DNA of 64,000 bases, taken from NCBI GenBank assembly GCA_020809705.1, contig CP085828.1, positions 6,572,001 to 6,636,000 on the forward strand. The letters run 5' to 3'. This document shows, one piece after another, positions 1-10,067 of the stretch; positions within the stretch are counted from its first letter, which is position 1; the number at the start of each line of letters is the position of its first letter. This stretch comes from Calonectria ilicicola (Eukaryota; Ascomycota; Sordariomycetes; Hypocreales; Nectriaceae). The translations under genes and the position numbers were made by a program. The notes under the pieces were generated by a model that was not told the DNA's origin, did not search any database, and worked only from the letters and a program-made list of their open reading frames with translations.

Positions 1-178
1 ACACCCCCTCCGTCACTGACAACGAGGACACTCTGCCTTGCCTCGTCTCCTTTTCTTTCGTCGCCGGCAGTCAATTTCTACATTGAAAGACGCACCTGAT
101 TGACGCGACACTGCGACACATCCCATTCACCCTCTTACTTACCGGAACTAGCGGGCAACGCCCCCCCAGCTGATCACG

Positions 179-1672
179 ATGCTCGACGAAAACCTCCCGA
201 CGTATCGCTACAAGCAATCGTCGGAGAACCCACTCAACACCATCCTCTTTTTTACTCACAACGGCTCCGAGCCCAGTCCCGAGTACCTCCTCAAGCGACC
301 CGCCGCCTCGTCCTCTGCCAACCAGTATGCCCTGGGCATTTTCGACTCCTTCACCACAAACATTGTCTTCTCCGAAGTGCAAGTCAAGCCCGACTGGGTA
401 TCACCTAACCTCACCGCCGCCGAGGCCCGTGCCGGCAACGGGGCTGCGCCACAGTCGCCCGTCGTGCCGGAGACGTTTGCCATCAACCTGTACAACCCGG
501 ATCAGAGCGTCGCTGTCAAGCTGATCCAGGGAAGCTGGGGAAAGTCGGACTCATGGGAGTTTGAGATTCCCGAGCGCAGCTTTAAGATGCCCAGCTCCAG
601 CCGCATCGATCAGGATGCTGCGCCCGTTTCCGAGCTCGTCCCCAAGCTCTGCTTCAAGTGGAAGCGCGATAACCGTCTGAGCAAGGACATGACCTGCTAC
701 ATGACAGGCAGGAGCGTGGAAGGCAAGAAGAACAAGGACCCCGATATCACTATTGCCTTTTTCCGAGCCAAGAATGAGTCCGTATTGACCATCTACGAGC
801 CTAACATGGCTCGTGTCGATATTGAAGACCGCAAGGGTCTGGAGTTGTCCCTGCTTATGAGTGGCGAGGTGGTTCGAGACCTTTACCTCAACCCTCGCCA
901 GAACCCATTCAATATTGCTGGAGGCGGTGCCGCTGCGCAAGGTCGTAGACGTAATACTTCACCTAAGGCTACATCCCCCGTCAGCGGACCAACCATGTCT
1001 GGAGCTCTCAACAACGTTCGTCCGACATCTCCACCGCCCGCAAGCTCTCCTCCACGAGCGGATGCGGACAAGGCTAAGAGGCAAGCTGAGATTGATGCCG
1101 AAACTGAAAGGCTCAAGGCCATGGTGGCTGAGGAGGAGCGCCAAGCCCGCGAGAGGCGTGAAGAGGAGGAGCAAAGGAGGGTTCAGAAGCTGATTGAGAG
1201 GGAAGAAAACGACCGTCGCCAACGTGAGGCCGAGGTTGAAAGGGAGACGGAACGGCTGCGACGCGAGTACGGTATGGCGGGACAAGACTTCAGCCCAACT
1301 AGCCCAACCAGCCCATCCGGTCCTGCACCACAGATGCCTCCTCGTCCCGCTGGTAGCACTGGTGGTTTCCCTCCTCGTCCCGTAAGTGTCGGCCCCATGT
1401 TCTTTGGTCAGCAGCAGCAACAGCCGCAGCAGCCATACTTTGCAGCCCCCCCGCAGCCACACTTTGCAGCCCCCCCGCAGCCACAAGCACAGGCAGGGCC
1501 GAGTGGAACCAACGATGGGAAGAAGAAGCACGGCCTCGGAGGTTTGCTTCAGAGCGCGGGGCCATATGCTGGGCCAGCCTTGGCGAAGGCAAGCGGCTTC
1601 TTCGGTGGTAGTAGCAGCAAAGAGGAGGAGAAGCGCAAAAAGGTACAAAAGAAGCGTAGTGTTCACTTTTAG
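179..1672 (+). CDS. Conserved fungal protein with central coiled coil
   Basis: This is a single open frame of 497 aa with no intron. I do not recognise a named family. Residues 1-245 look globular and hydrophobic-core-like. A Pro/Ser-rich linker at about 250-295 is followed by a strongly charged Arg/Glu heptad region at about 296-366 that should form a coiled coil. A Pro/Gln-rich tract with a duplicated 8-residue unit and a Gly-rich, then Lys/Arg-rich tail complete the protein. There is no signal peptide or transmembrane segment, so it is probably cytosolic or nuclear. The ATG at 179 was chosen because it is the first one in frame and sits just after the CT-rich leader. The basic tail could be membrane or nucleic-acid binding, but that is inference. 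Confidence 0.85.
   Translation: MLDENLPTYRYKQSSENPLNTILFFTHNGSEPSPEYLLKRPAASSSANQYALGIFDSFTTNIVFSEVQVKPDWVSPNLTAAEARAGNGAAPQSPVVPETFAINLYNPDQSVAVKLIQGSWGKSDSWEFEIPERSFKMPSSSRIDQDAAPVSELVPKLCFKWKRDNRLSKDMTCYMTGRSVEGKKNKDPDITIAFFRAKNESVLTIYEPNMARVDIEDRKGLELSLLMSGEVVRDLYLNPRQNPFNIAGGGAAAQGRRRNTSPKATSPVSGPTMSGALNNVRPTSPPPASSPPRADADKAKRQAEIDAETERLKAMVAEEERQARERREEEEQRRVQKLIEREENDRRQREAEVERETERLRREYGMAGQDFSPTSPTSPSGPAPQMPPRPAGSTGGFPPRPVSVGPMFFGQQQQQPQQPYFAAPPQPHFAAPPQPQAQAGPSGTNDGKKKHGLGGLLQSAGPYAGPALAKASGFFGGSSSKEEEKRKKVQKKRSVHF
1433..1480 (+). repeat. Two-copy 24-nt in-frame tandem repeat
   Basis: Two adjacent 24-nt units (1433-1456 and 1457-1480) differ by one base. They encode a repeated eight-residue Pro/Ala/Phe/Gln unit inside the Pro/Gln-rich segment of the upstream coiled-coil protein. 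The length is a multiple of three, so copy-number change keeps the frame. Confidence 0.85.
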
Positions 1673-1997
1673 GGAGGATGACTAGATTGGAACGACATAT
1701 GCATAGAGGCGTTCGGGTGTTTGTCCTGGCTTGTTTGTATTTCGCATCACGATGGAGGATATACCATGTTTAACCTTTGTAGTATCACAATATGTATTTC
1801 ATGAAATGAAGTTATGACACGATTGTGCAACACTATAAATTTGTGACCTAACTATACCTCCCAGGTGATGATTCCTTCTCGTTCTTGATTAATAGAGACC
1901 TCTGTCATCCTTGTGGAGCTAAGTCAAGGAGCAACTTTGCCTCGTAACCTTTCCAAGCACCCGCTTCTCGACACAGCCACCACACGGCTGTGACTTA
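1673..1997. other. Intergenic: 3' region of coiled-coil gene
   Basis: Moderately AT-rich, with no ORF of note. It should contain the 3' UTR of the plus-strand gene and, on the other strand, that of the small Cys-rich ORF. No repeat or RNA gene was seen. Confidence 0.6.
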
Positions 1998-2168
1998 TCA
2001 ACAGTACGTGCCACAGTAGCCGCACATTGTACCGCTTTCCGTCACTGGCTCAGTGCAGCCGCAATCGCAATCGCATCTCGGAGTGGGAAGGGGGTCATCT
2101 GAAACTATAGGCTCGCTGCCCTCGGCTGCAGTCGGATCCTCAAAGTCGGTACTCGCGTAATTACACAT
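1998..2168 (-). CDS. Small Cys-rich protein (56 aa), candidate gene
   Basis: An ATG-to-TGA frame of 56 codons on the minus strand. The N-terminal half is acidic (many Asp/Glu). The C-terminal half carries seven of the eight cysteines: an alternating Cys-Asp-Cys-Asp-Cys-Gly-Cys block at residues 32-38 and a Cys-x2-Cys-x3-Cys block at 49-56 ending on the last residue. C-x-C and C-x2-C spacing is what metal-thiolate proteins use, so a metallothionein-like or zinc-binding role is possible, but I recognise no family. There is no signal peptide. A TATA-like element lies 67 nt upstream. G or C dominates the third positions. The main doubt is its small size. Confidence 0.45.
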   Translation of the reverse strand: MCNYASTDFEDPTAAEGSEPIVSDDPLPTPRCDCDCGCTEPVTESGTMCGYCGTYC

Positions 2169-2234
2169 GATGTCGTTCAGTTACGAAACGTGCGTTTGCT
2201 TGCTTGCTTTTGAAGAGTTGATGTACTTTTTTTC

Positions 2235-2246
2235 CTTTTATAAAAG
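2235..2246 (-). promoter_or_regulatory. TATA-like element upstream of Cys-rich ORF
   Basis: The self-complementary 12-mer CTTTTATAAAAG lies 67 nt upstream of the minus-strand ATG at 2168. Its position suits a core promoter for the 56-aa ORF. As a palindrome it has no orientation of its own. Confidence 0.35.
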
Positions 2247-2504
2247 GGGCATTTGGTGTGTAACAATCGAACGAAGAAGAAAAGGAAGTTTGTGTCGTAT
2301 ATTTTGGGGGAGGACGGCCATGGAGCGTGGTTTATATGCTCCTGTAAGAATGATTGACTGATCAGCAAATGTACAGAACAGAGAAACGGCAATAAAGTTC
2401 CACATTGATTGAGTCTGAGCTGTGTGGCAGTTATTTAGAGGAACACTTGTTCCTGTAAAAGAGACTGTGAATGCAAATGGGCAACTGAAAGGCGTACATG
2501 TGCT

Positions 2505-2735
2505 TTAGTCGGAAAGGTCTTCCTGTGCGTCCAGTCGGGTGACATGGGCCGGCTTTGTACGCGGCTGGCCCTCTTTGTCCTGCGAGGGGCTTCGAGATCG
2601 CAAGGGGCGTCTCGGGCGGATGCCAGTCAAGTTGCGCATCTCGATGGTCGTCATGGTCATCGATGAGCGACGGCTCATGGGGCAGATGTAGGTAAGCTCG
2701 GCGGAATACATCATGCACACGAGGGGAGGGGGCAT
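2505..2735 (-). CDS. Small hypothetical protein (76 aa), candidate gene
   Basis: An ATG frame of 76 codons ending in TAA. The sequence is Met-rich near the start, then Arg/Ser/Pro-rich in the middle and acidic at the end. No signal peptide, membrane segment or known domain is visible. The argument for coding is third-position composition: most codons end in G or C, as in neighbouring real genes, and the overlapping alternative frames do not show this. A TATA run sits about 40 nt upstream. The frame stays open to a TTG at 2771, but the ATG at 2735 is the sensible start. It could still be a chance ORF. Confidence 0.4.
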   Translation of the reverse strand: MPPPLVCMMYSAELTYICPMSRRSSMTMTTIEMRNLTGIRPRRPLRSRSPSQDKEGQPRTKPAHVTRLDAQEDLSD

Positions 2736-2774
2736 GGGACGAAGATGGAGATTGCCGTGAGCAAATATCAATCA

Positions 2775-2783
2775 ATATATATA
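2775..2783 (-). promoter_or_regulatory. TATA run upstream of 76-aa ORF
   Basis: An ATATATATA run lies about 40 nt upstream of the minus-strand ATG at 2735. Position is the only evidence for function. Confidence 0.3.
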
Positions 2784-4503
2784 GAGAGAATATGGAATTT
2801 GGAGGAATCACAAAGAGAAGCTATTGTCAACTGTTTTCGGGATGGTTGGGAGACGAGCGAACAAAGAACGTCCTGGTAGTCAAATATCTGGTTCCACGAT
2901 GATGGGGTCAAAATAGAACCCGTGATGGGCTGCTCCCCTCGTTGCAACACCCCGCAATCACAAAATGCAGCTTATTCGGCGGGCGTTTTTTCTGCCAGTG
3001 CATTGGATCTCAATTGGCAAATAGCAAATGTGCAGGTTTCTTCACAGCCGTCAAGGTGACGTGCACCATTGTCATGCTCAGTCGCTTGCGTTGCATGCCA
3101 CGGCATCAATGGCAGCATGTAGCCCAATGAAAAAGGCACGTGGAGGCGAAAATGTCAAAATCATGCCGCTGCTTTGCATCGGAACATTTCTATTTCTTTT
3201 TTATTGAATCTCCCATGGGATGCACCAAAGGAGGGACCGGCCATACACAAACCCTTTTCGCATTTGAGGCTCGGCTTGTGGGCGGCCAACCACGGCTTGG
3301 CGTTTCGCCTCTACCTCAATGCCCTTGTTCCTCCCCCGGCCGGGGAGTCGGTTGCGGCGGGCCGTTCTCGCTTCCGAGTCGATATGCGGACAATAGGCAT
3401 TGTTTCTCCGAGGTTTGCAGATCCCTTGGCGAGATGCTATCCTTTCTGTGTGCATACAAACTTGGTCGAGGGCGAGCAGTGTCTTGTGATGGTCCCTGCC
3501 CAAAGGTAGTAAGCCGACGAACAATCCCCCTCTCTCCAGCATCACGCACTGTCTACAGGTCGGATCGGGAGGTGTCAAAAGTGACCATCGTAATTCTTCC
3601 AGGTCTGACATGGATATTGTAGCAGGTTTATTTACTGGTTTTTTTCCCGTCAATAACGGATGGCATTAACAGGTATACAAAATCGCTGGCCTGTGGGTCG
3701 CGTCTCACAGATGCCCACAATGTCGCCTCCATCCTGTCAGAGTGGGGAGGAGGTCCCCCTTTAGATGTTACGCGCAGAAACATCCTACGTCAATTGTCGT
3801 CCAATCCCGGGATCAACAACGGACAAGACGGGTGCGCCCCCCGTTTGCAAAAGGGCCTCCCGTGTCGGTTGGAGGAAACGCTGGAGAGATGAACGGGGTT
3901 GGATGGAAGCCCAATAGTAGGCTGATGTCGTCCTGGCGCCCCTGTCGATCGTCGGTTGCTTCGGGCTATTGGAATGGCAAAGGTCCACCATGCGTGCCAC
4001 GTCTAGATGCCGATTTTGGAGCATTATAGGGCCGAAGACAATCCTTTGGGAAGACGAAGGATGATCATGACGAAGCGATCGCTTTCGTTGGACAAAATGC
4101 ACTGCACCGCTGCACCGCTTCGCCTCTCGGGCAATACAGAAATGTGGACGGTTGTCCCTGTTCCTGGATGGAAGAAAAAGAATTCCCCATCTAACTGAGC
4201 AATGCCGTTTCAATTTCCCTGCTAGAACAAAGGTCCCCTCCAATCTTGAAGCAAGCCGTCCATCCCTCCGGCTCCAGTTTTGACCTGCATTGATCGCAGC
4301 AGACACGGGGGTGGCAACGCTGCTGGGGCCTGCGCCTGGGGTGTGCGCCCAATCTGCGGTCTAAATCTAGTTGGTCCAGTGTCGCGAACGGCCTATTCTG
4401 AGACGACTACCACTGCCGACCGGGGTCCGGGTTGCATTGGACGATCCTCTCTTTCCGTTGGGTGGTGCAAAAATGCATTGGTGGTTGACCATCCGAGCTT
4501 GTT

Positions 4504-4513
4504 TATATATATA
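4504..4513 (+). promoter_or_regulatory. TATA run of carboxypeptidase promoter
   Basis: A TATATATATA tract lies about 150 nt upstream of the carboxypeptidase ATG and is followed by a CT-rich leader, a common arrangement in filamentous fungi. Confidence 0.4.
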
Positions 4514-4663
4514 GCTGGGGCGTGGGCTTGCGCGCGTGCGTTGGCCGCAGTTTCGAGGAGAAGCGAGGCCATTCTTTGCGTCGCCCGCTTTCTCTCTTGC
4601 ATCTCTTCTCGGGCCAAGGATTTTTGGTGTTTTGGAGTTGCGCACTTGCACACTAGATTCACT

Positions 4664-6320
4664 ATGCGTTTCTCAACGGTTGTCTCCACGGCCTTGTTTG
4701 GCCTGTCCTCGGTAGTCAACGCCAGAGGCGGCATTGAGCCAGACAGCAAGTACTTTCGAATTAAAACGCCCCAAAAGTCCAAGTCTAGTGCGGCTGCCTT
4801 TGAGAACAAGGCGACCAGCGACAACATCAAGTATGTTAAAAACTCTGGCGTGTGTGAGACGACTGAAGGTGTGAACCATTACTCGGGATATGTCTCTGTT
4901 GGTAAGTTTCTATTCCTACCCCCCAAGACATGCATCATGATTGTATTCAGTTGAATGTGAGACTGACTTTGAACAGGCACAAACCAAAGCATGTGGTTCT
5001 GGCTCTTCGAGGCGCGCAATGATCCCGAAAACGCACCCGTCGCCCTGTGGCTCAATGGCGGCCCTGGATGCTCTTCAATGATCGGGTTGTTCCAGGAAAA
5101 TGGCCCTTGCCATTTTGTGAATAATGCTTCGGAGCCCACCTTGAATCCCAACTCATGGAACGAATATGCCAATATGCTCTACATTGACCAGCCTATTGGC
5201 TCTGGATTTAGCTATGGCGACTACAAGGTCAACTCGGCACTAGAGGCGGCACCCCCAGTGTGGACTTTCCTCCAGACCTTTTTTGAAGAGTTTAGCCAGT
5301 TCCGCTCCCGTGATTTTGGCATCTTTACTGAGTCATACGGCGGCCGCTACGCCCCATCGATCGCGAGTTACATCCTGAAGCAGAACGACGCCATCGCCAA
5401 GGGTAGTGCCATTGGCCAGCAGATCAACCTGGTATCGATGGGCATCAACAACGGGTGGATGGACGCCTCGCCGCAGTACCTAGCTTATGCCACCTATGCC
5501 AACGACAACCCATATAAGAAAGTACTCGCAGACAAGGACCTGGACCGTTTCGTCTCGGCATTTGAGGACTACTGCGCGCCGGCCGTCGCTAACTGCACCG
5601 AGCTAGAGGGTCAGGATGACGCTTGCAAGACTGCCGATCAGCGATGCAACGTCCAGATGTACACCAACCTAATGATAACAACAAAGGCCGACTTCAACGT
5701 TTATGATCTGCGCCTCAAGCAGAGCGACGAAGTCCCTCCTGAGACCTACCTCAACTACATCACCCGAGCTGACATTATGGATAAAATTGGCGCGACTACG
5801 CGGTATGCGGAGTGTGACGATACAGTGTACAACAACTTTGGCTCAACGGGAGATGGTAAGATTTGATCTCCAAACATGATATATATCTGTAAACGTGAAC
5901 GTGCTAATAAGAGTGTCTTGTATAGAAGCTCGCAACATTGGACCTGTGCTGGCCGATATCATCAAGCAAAACATCACAACCCTCATCTGGGCTGGTGACG
6001 CAGATTGGATCTGCAATTGGGAGGGCGTTCTCAACGCCACTCACAAGCTCGAATGGGATGGCCAAAAGGAGCTCGAGGGCAAAAGTCTGCAGAATTACAC
6101 TGTCGATGGCACCGTCTACGGCGAGTTCAAGGTGGTGGATAATCTCTCAGTCCTCAAGGTACACGGGGCCGGACACGAGGTGCCGTATTACCGTAAGTTA
6201 AAAACACCATCCGTTTCCACAGTGAGACTTGTTCATTACTAACTCCACGTTGCAGGCCCCGAGACAGCTTTGCAAGTGTTTAAGCAGACCATGCAGCGCC
6301 AGCCATTGGCGTCGACTTAG
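4664..6320 (+). CDS. Secreted serine carboxypeptidase, peptidase family S10
   Basis: Four exons (4664-4901, 4977-5855, 5926-6192, 6256-6320) join to a 482-aa protein. Introns have GTAAGT/GTAAGA donors and CAG/TAG acceptors. The enzyme would remove C-terminal amino acids from peptides outside the cell or in the vacuole. Residues 1-20 form a signal peptide. The substrate-binding block NGGPGCSS is at 106-113, the nucleophile Ser199 sits in TESYGGRY, the catalytic Asp is in the GDADW block (397-400), and His456 is in GAGHEVP. Several Asn-x-Ser/Thr sites and paired cysteines fit a secreted glycoprotein. The length is normal for S10. The upstream in-frame extension to 4280 is only an open 5' leader. 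Substrate specificity cannot be told from sequence. Confidence 0.93.
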
Positions 6321-6757
6321 GAATGGTTGCTGGGGAATAAAATACATTACATCACACGGCGTTTACGGGTTTTTAGTTTTAGTCTGGCGAAAGCCAATTA
6401 GGGAGCTCATATAATCTAGTCATTTGGTAATATAAATGCCATGCCACGAAGTGGAAAGAAAACATAGCCCCATACATGAACACATGTCTCCGTTCCAAGT
6501 ACATCTACTTGATGGTTTTGTCGAGCCTGCCCAAAACAGTATTCCGCCATATTTGAACTATAAGCTTTCTAATTGTATGGGCTGCCGGAGGTGGGTAGTA
6601 AAGCGTGGGGTTTGAGCGCTAGGATAAGATATATTGTCCAAGATTGAATTGCACAACTACATACAACTACGTCATGTGGCTTTTATATGCTATTCAGAGT
6701 AAATTCCCATTCCAACAAAACGCCTCGCACACAGTCACCGCCGTTCCAACCAAATCA
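6321..6757. other. Convergent 3' intergenic region
   Basis: AT-rich spacer between the carboxypeptidase stop and the stop of the minus-strand PIG-L gene. It should hold both 3' UTRs. Nothing else was seen. Confidence 0.6.
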
Positions 6758-7780
6758 TTAATTCACTTTAACTTTTTCCAGGCGCAGGTCGTTAATGACC
6801 ATGTACCGGCTGAGGGTGATCCAACCATAGCGGAACCAGACCATCTGGCTCTTGTGCGCCTCCGTCATGGCCGCCCAGGCTGTTCCGAGGGCATTCTTGC
6901 CGACGAGCTGGTTCAGGAAGACGAGCTTGCGGGGGTGCTTGTCGTCAGACGCGTTCACGCCCCTTGCGCCAAGGAGGGTGAAAACAGCATCCAAAAAGGA
7001 CGAATACTTGCGGGCGAATCCGACCGTGGTGAGGGTATACAGATCCACGGGGCTGTTCCACTCGGGCTTTCCGAGGGTCAAGGCAGCAATAAAAGTTCGA
7101 GCACCAAAGTATAGAGAGATGTGGTTGGGGTGAGACGAGATGCCCTGGTTGTCAAAGGTAATGAGAACGTCGATGCTGGCCGTGGGTTGTTCAGCATTTT
7201 CGGCACGCTGGCGCTCGATATCAGGGGCGAAAGCGCTGCCGAGTAGGTTTGCAATCTTGGTTCGGTCCCAGGTGGTGGTCATGGAATCGGGGAACTCGGT
7301 TCTGGAGGCATCATGGTTAGTGGTATATCATGTTGCGAAGTAAGGAAACATACGGGCTGTCGATGACGAATACGTCGTCTTCATCGCGCAGACCCAGAGT
7401 CAGGCCGCTCTTGATCAACTCCTTTTTGCGAGTCTCGCCCAAGCCATCGGCGTTTCCTATAATAGGATGTTAGTTGACGGGACATGGACAAATGGGCACC
7501 ACTACAGCAGGGCCTGATGGTATTGCGACCACCAGCAGGGATGGGTGGTCATACCGGTGCTCAAGCATAAAACCTTGACATGGTTTCCAGTCTCAGGGCG
7601 GGTCAGCGCAAGGACGGTTGGGGAAAAAAACATGGCTTCATCGTCAGGGTGCGCAATGAGCAGACAGATGCGCTTGTTCTGGAGGCTTGGGAGGCGGGAC
7701 GGCGCAACGCTTGCGGTTAGGATGTAGAGGGAGGGGAAGACGACAACGAGGGCCGCGATTATGAGGAGACGGAGCTCCAT
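6758..7780 (-). CDS. GPI12: N-acetylglucosaminyl-phosphatidylinositol de-N-acetylase (PIG-L family)
   Basis: Three exons in coding order (7555-7780, 7354-7456, 6758-7301) give 290 aa. The product should remove the acetyl group from GlcNAc-PI, the second step of GPI-anchor synthesis, on the cytosolic face of the ER. Residues 3-24 are an N-terminal membrane anchor. The zinc and catalytic motif AHPDDE is at 43-48. A GLGETRKKEL block and a downstream HPNH block complete the PIG-L signature. Introns use GTATGA/GTATGT donors. The symbol is by analogy with yeast GPI12. The neighbouring gene at 8553 is divergent and shares the upstream region. Confidence 0.92.
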
Positions 7781-8552
7781 CGTGAAGTTATCGTTTGGAG
7801 GGGTATATCGTGGGGAGGACCGTTGGAGCTTGGAGACGGGCGATCGACTCGTGGTTGGTGGCTAGTCGTTGGGGTGTTTTCGGCTCTCTAGAGTCGACGT
7901 ATTTGCGAGCTATCCTAAAACGAGCGGGCAGTTTCAAGCTGGAGCCAATTAATTCGAACCAAATGATATAAAAAGCAGCAAAAAATGCATGAATATATAG
8001 TCAAAGAAGGTGTCGCAGAAGAATAAGTTGTCCAAAATTGAAAGTCGTGGGGAGGGTGGCTGGTGGGTTGGTGGGCTGGTGGGGGAGCGACAGGCGAGAA
8101 TACCACCTTGCGAATGGGGCTTTTGTCCAGTAGCTAGCTCACTGTGCTGTCCTTTTCAATCTCCCACGCGAGGGAAGTATGCCCATATGGACTGGTCGGC
8201 CGTTGTGCGTATCGAGTTTGGAGTTTGGAGCTTGAAGCTTGACGCCCTTGCATCGACTAGAGCTTTTTGGTGATTCTGTCCCCAAGAGAGTGTGGGACAG
8301 TGCCGGACATTGTCGGCATTGTCAGCTTGAGAGCTCATTGGTAGCGGGGGTGGGTAACGCTTGATGTCATGATAGGCACTGCACACGGTCCTCAGGGGCC
8401 ATGTCGTGTTCTAAAACGGGAACGATGCGCTAATCCCAACTGGCCACTGTGGGCAATTAATTCCACGGTACCTACGTACCCGTGTGCCATGATTTCGCAA
8501 TGCCAACGTCGCCTTTACACAACTCTTCCAACACACAAGCACGCGATCAACA
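7781..8552. other. Divergent promoter region
   Basis: About 770 bp between the start codons of the PIG-L gene (leftward) and the small membrane protein (rightward). Short open frames here lack coding features. It probably contains both promoters and leaders. Confidence 0.6.
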
Positions 8553-9285
8553 ATGGCACGACAGCGAAAAGAGCTCAAGTCGGCTAAAGACATCAAACTC
8601 AAGCAACCCGACCGTTCCGCCCCCAGCGGAGAGACCCTAATCAACTTTGCCTCGGATCGAAACCTCTTTGACCAGGCCGATGCCCGTCAGCGCGAGCTCG
8701 ACAGGTTGAAGAGAAGGAAGCTCAAGGGGAAAACAGATAGCGACAGCGACAGCGAAGATGAAGACGATGAGGATGCTGAGCTTAGCCCCGGCGCCGAGCG
8801 ACTCCTCGATACGATGTTATGGACCGTGACTCTTGGCATCATCAACTTTACCTTTGAAGTCCTAGTCCAAAATCAATACGGCATGGACATTGAATGGCAA
8901 TTTATCATCGGCCGAACTGCCCGAGCATATCTCCGTATGTCGCGACTTGAAGCCTCCCGTTGATGTTATACTAACTTGCGATTCAGTCTTCTTGGTCCTG
9001 TTCTATCCCCTCCATCCCACCAAAGCGAACCCGAGACTCGTCCCATTCGTTCCCCTCAAGTACCAGCATTGGATCCGCCAATTTATATTCTTCGTCATGA
9101 GCGTTTCTGCTGGGCCATATTTGGTCCATATCAGCAACGAATATGGATACCTCAACGTCATGAAGCGGGCACCACCGTTGGGCTGCCTGTGGCTGTGGTC
9201 CATTGTTGAGCTAGAACTCTTATGGGGTGTCATCAGCTTGTCAATCACAATCGTCTATTCGTACCTCATGGGATACGCATTTTAA
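8553..9285 (+). CDS. Small multi-pass membrane protein of a fungal family (DUF7719-like)
   Basis: Two exons (8553-8934 and 8987-9285) give 226 aa. The 52-nt intron has a GTATGT donor and a perfect TACTAAC branch point. The N-terminal 85 residues are basic, then strongly acidic with an Asp/Ser/Glu run at about 62-76. Four hydrophobic segments follow, at about 88-108, 125-142, 157-175 and 195-220. I associate this layout with the fungal DUF7719 family from memory; no biochemical function is known to me. The stop codon is 2 bp from the stop of the convergent minus-strand gene, so the two mRNAs must overlap. Confidence 0.85.
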
Positions 9286-9287
9286 TA

Positions 9288-10067
9288 TTACACTGGCTTC
9301 TGCTCCAGATCGGGATCCAGGGCCTCTCCTAGCGATGAGCCATCATCCAAATTTGACTCTGATCTCTCGGTGCTCAGACTCCGAAGCGTTACAGCGCGTG
9401 ATAGCGCCGACTGTCCCTGGCGCGATAACCGGTTCACCACCTCTTCCAGGTGGTGGATCTTGTCCCGCTGGCTCTCCACAAGCGCTTCAAGTTTCCGCGA
9501 ACTCTCATCCATTTTCATCTCCCGCCACTTTGTCCTGGATTCCAGATCCCTCAATCTTGACGAAATCATACTCATCTGCATGAATTGCACTCTTGCGGTC
9601 AAGCCTTCTCGCTGGCGCACGAGCTCGAGGGCTTTCGTTCTCACAGACATCCATGCCATGGCGACAGATGTCTTACCACCCTGCCAGCTTCGCGGCACCA
9701 ACGTCCATTGATGACCCTCGTCCCCAATCGCTGCTCTGGATTCGGTCTCTGTCACGAGGTCTAGAATTCGTTGCTCCAAATTGAGCAGATCGTCCATGAC
9801 AAACGAGTACATTTGGTATTCTGGCTGTTGATAGAGATGCAAGCTCTCGTGCTGCGCGTTGATGGCAGCTACGAGATCAGATAGCCATGCCGATTCAGTC
9901 TTGTACCATGAAAGAGATGTCTTGACTCGGAAGTACTCATCATCGCTGTTGCGGAGGAATGTGAGGCGTGCGTAGATGGCAGCAGCAATGGCCACAACAA
10001 AGGTCAGGATGCCAGCAATGTTGGCGCTGATAGAAAGCGGCGAATCCTGCTGGCCATTAGAATCCAT
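9288..10067 (-). CDS. Single-pass membrane protein with coiled coil, unknown function
   Basis: An unspliced frame of 259 aa from an ATG at 10067 to a TAA at 9288-9290. One transmembrane helix lies at about residues 13-35. The remaining residues are mostly helical and charged, with a likely coiled coil at about 190-225, a Ser-rich stretch and an acidic tail. I recognise no family. Proteins of this layout occur widely in ascomycetes as uncharacterised proteins. It is tail-to-tail with the upstream membrane protein, with only two bases between the stop codons. Confidence 0.8.
   Translation of the reverse strand: MDSNGQQDSPLSISANIAGILTFVVAIAAAIYARLTFLRNSDDEYFRVKTSLSWYKTESAWLSDLVAAINAQHESLHLYQQPEYQMYSFVMDDLLNLEQRILDLVTETESRAAIGDEGHQWTLVPRSWQGGKTSVAMAWMSVRTKALELVRQREGLTARVQFMQMSMISSRLRDLESRTKWREMKMDESSRKLEALVESQRDKIHHLEEVVNRLSRQGQSALSRAVTLRSLSTERSESNLDDGSSLGEALDPDLEQKPV

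Larger units (their letters stand above)
2736..4663. other. Intergenic region upstream of carboxypeptidase
   Basis: About 1.9 kb without a convincing gene. Several overlapping frames on both strands are open for 100-170 codons, but they start at non-ATG codons or lack coding-like composition and recognisable motifs. The right part should be the promoter and 5' UTR of the carboxypeptidase gene. Confidence 0.6.

Noticed and set aside
3140..3653. Opposed open frames of 150-160 codons on both strands
   Set aside because: They overlap each other, have no domain or splice structure, and third-position composition is not coding-like.
4280..4954. 224-codon frame extending the carboxypeptidase upstream
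   Set aside because: The internal ATG at 4664 starts a proper signal peptide; the upstream part has no coding character and overlaps the TATA region.
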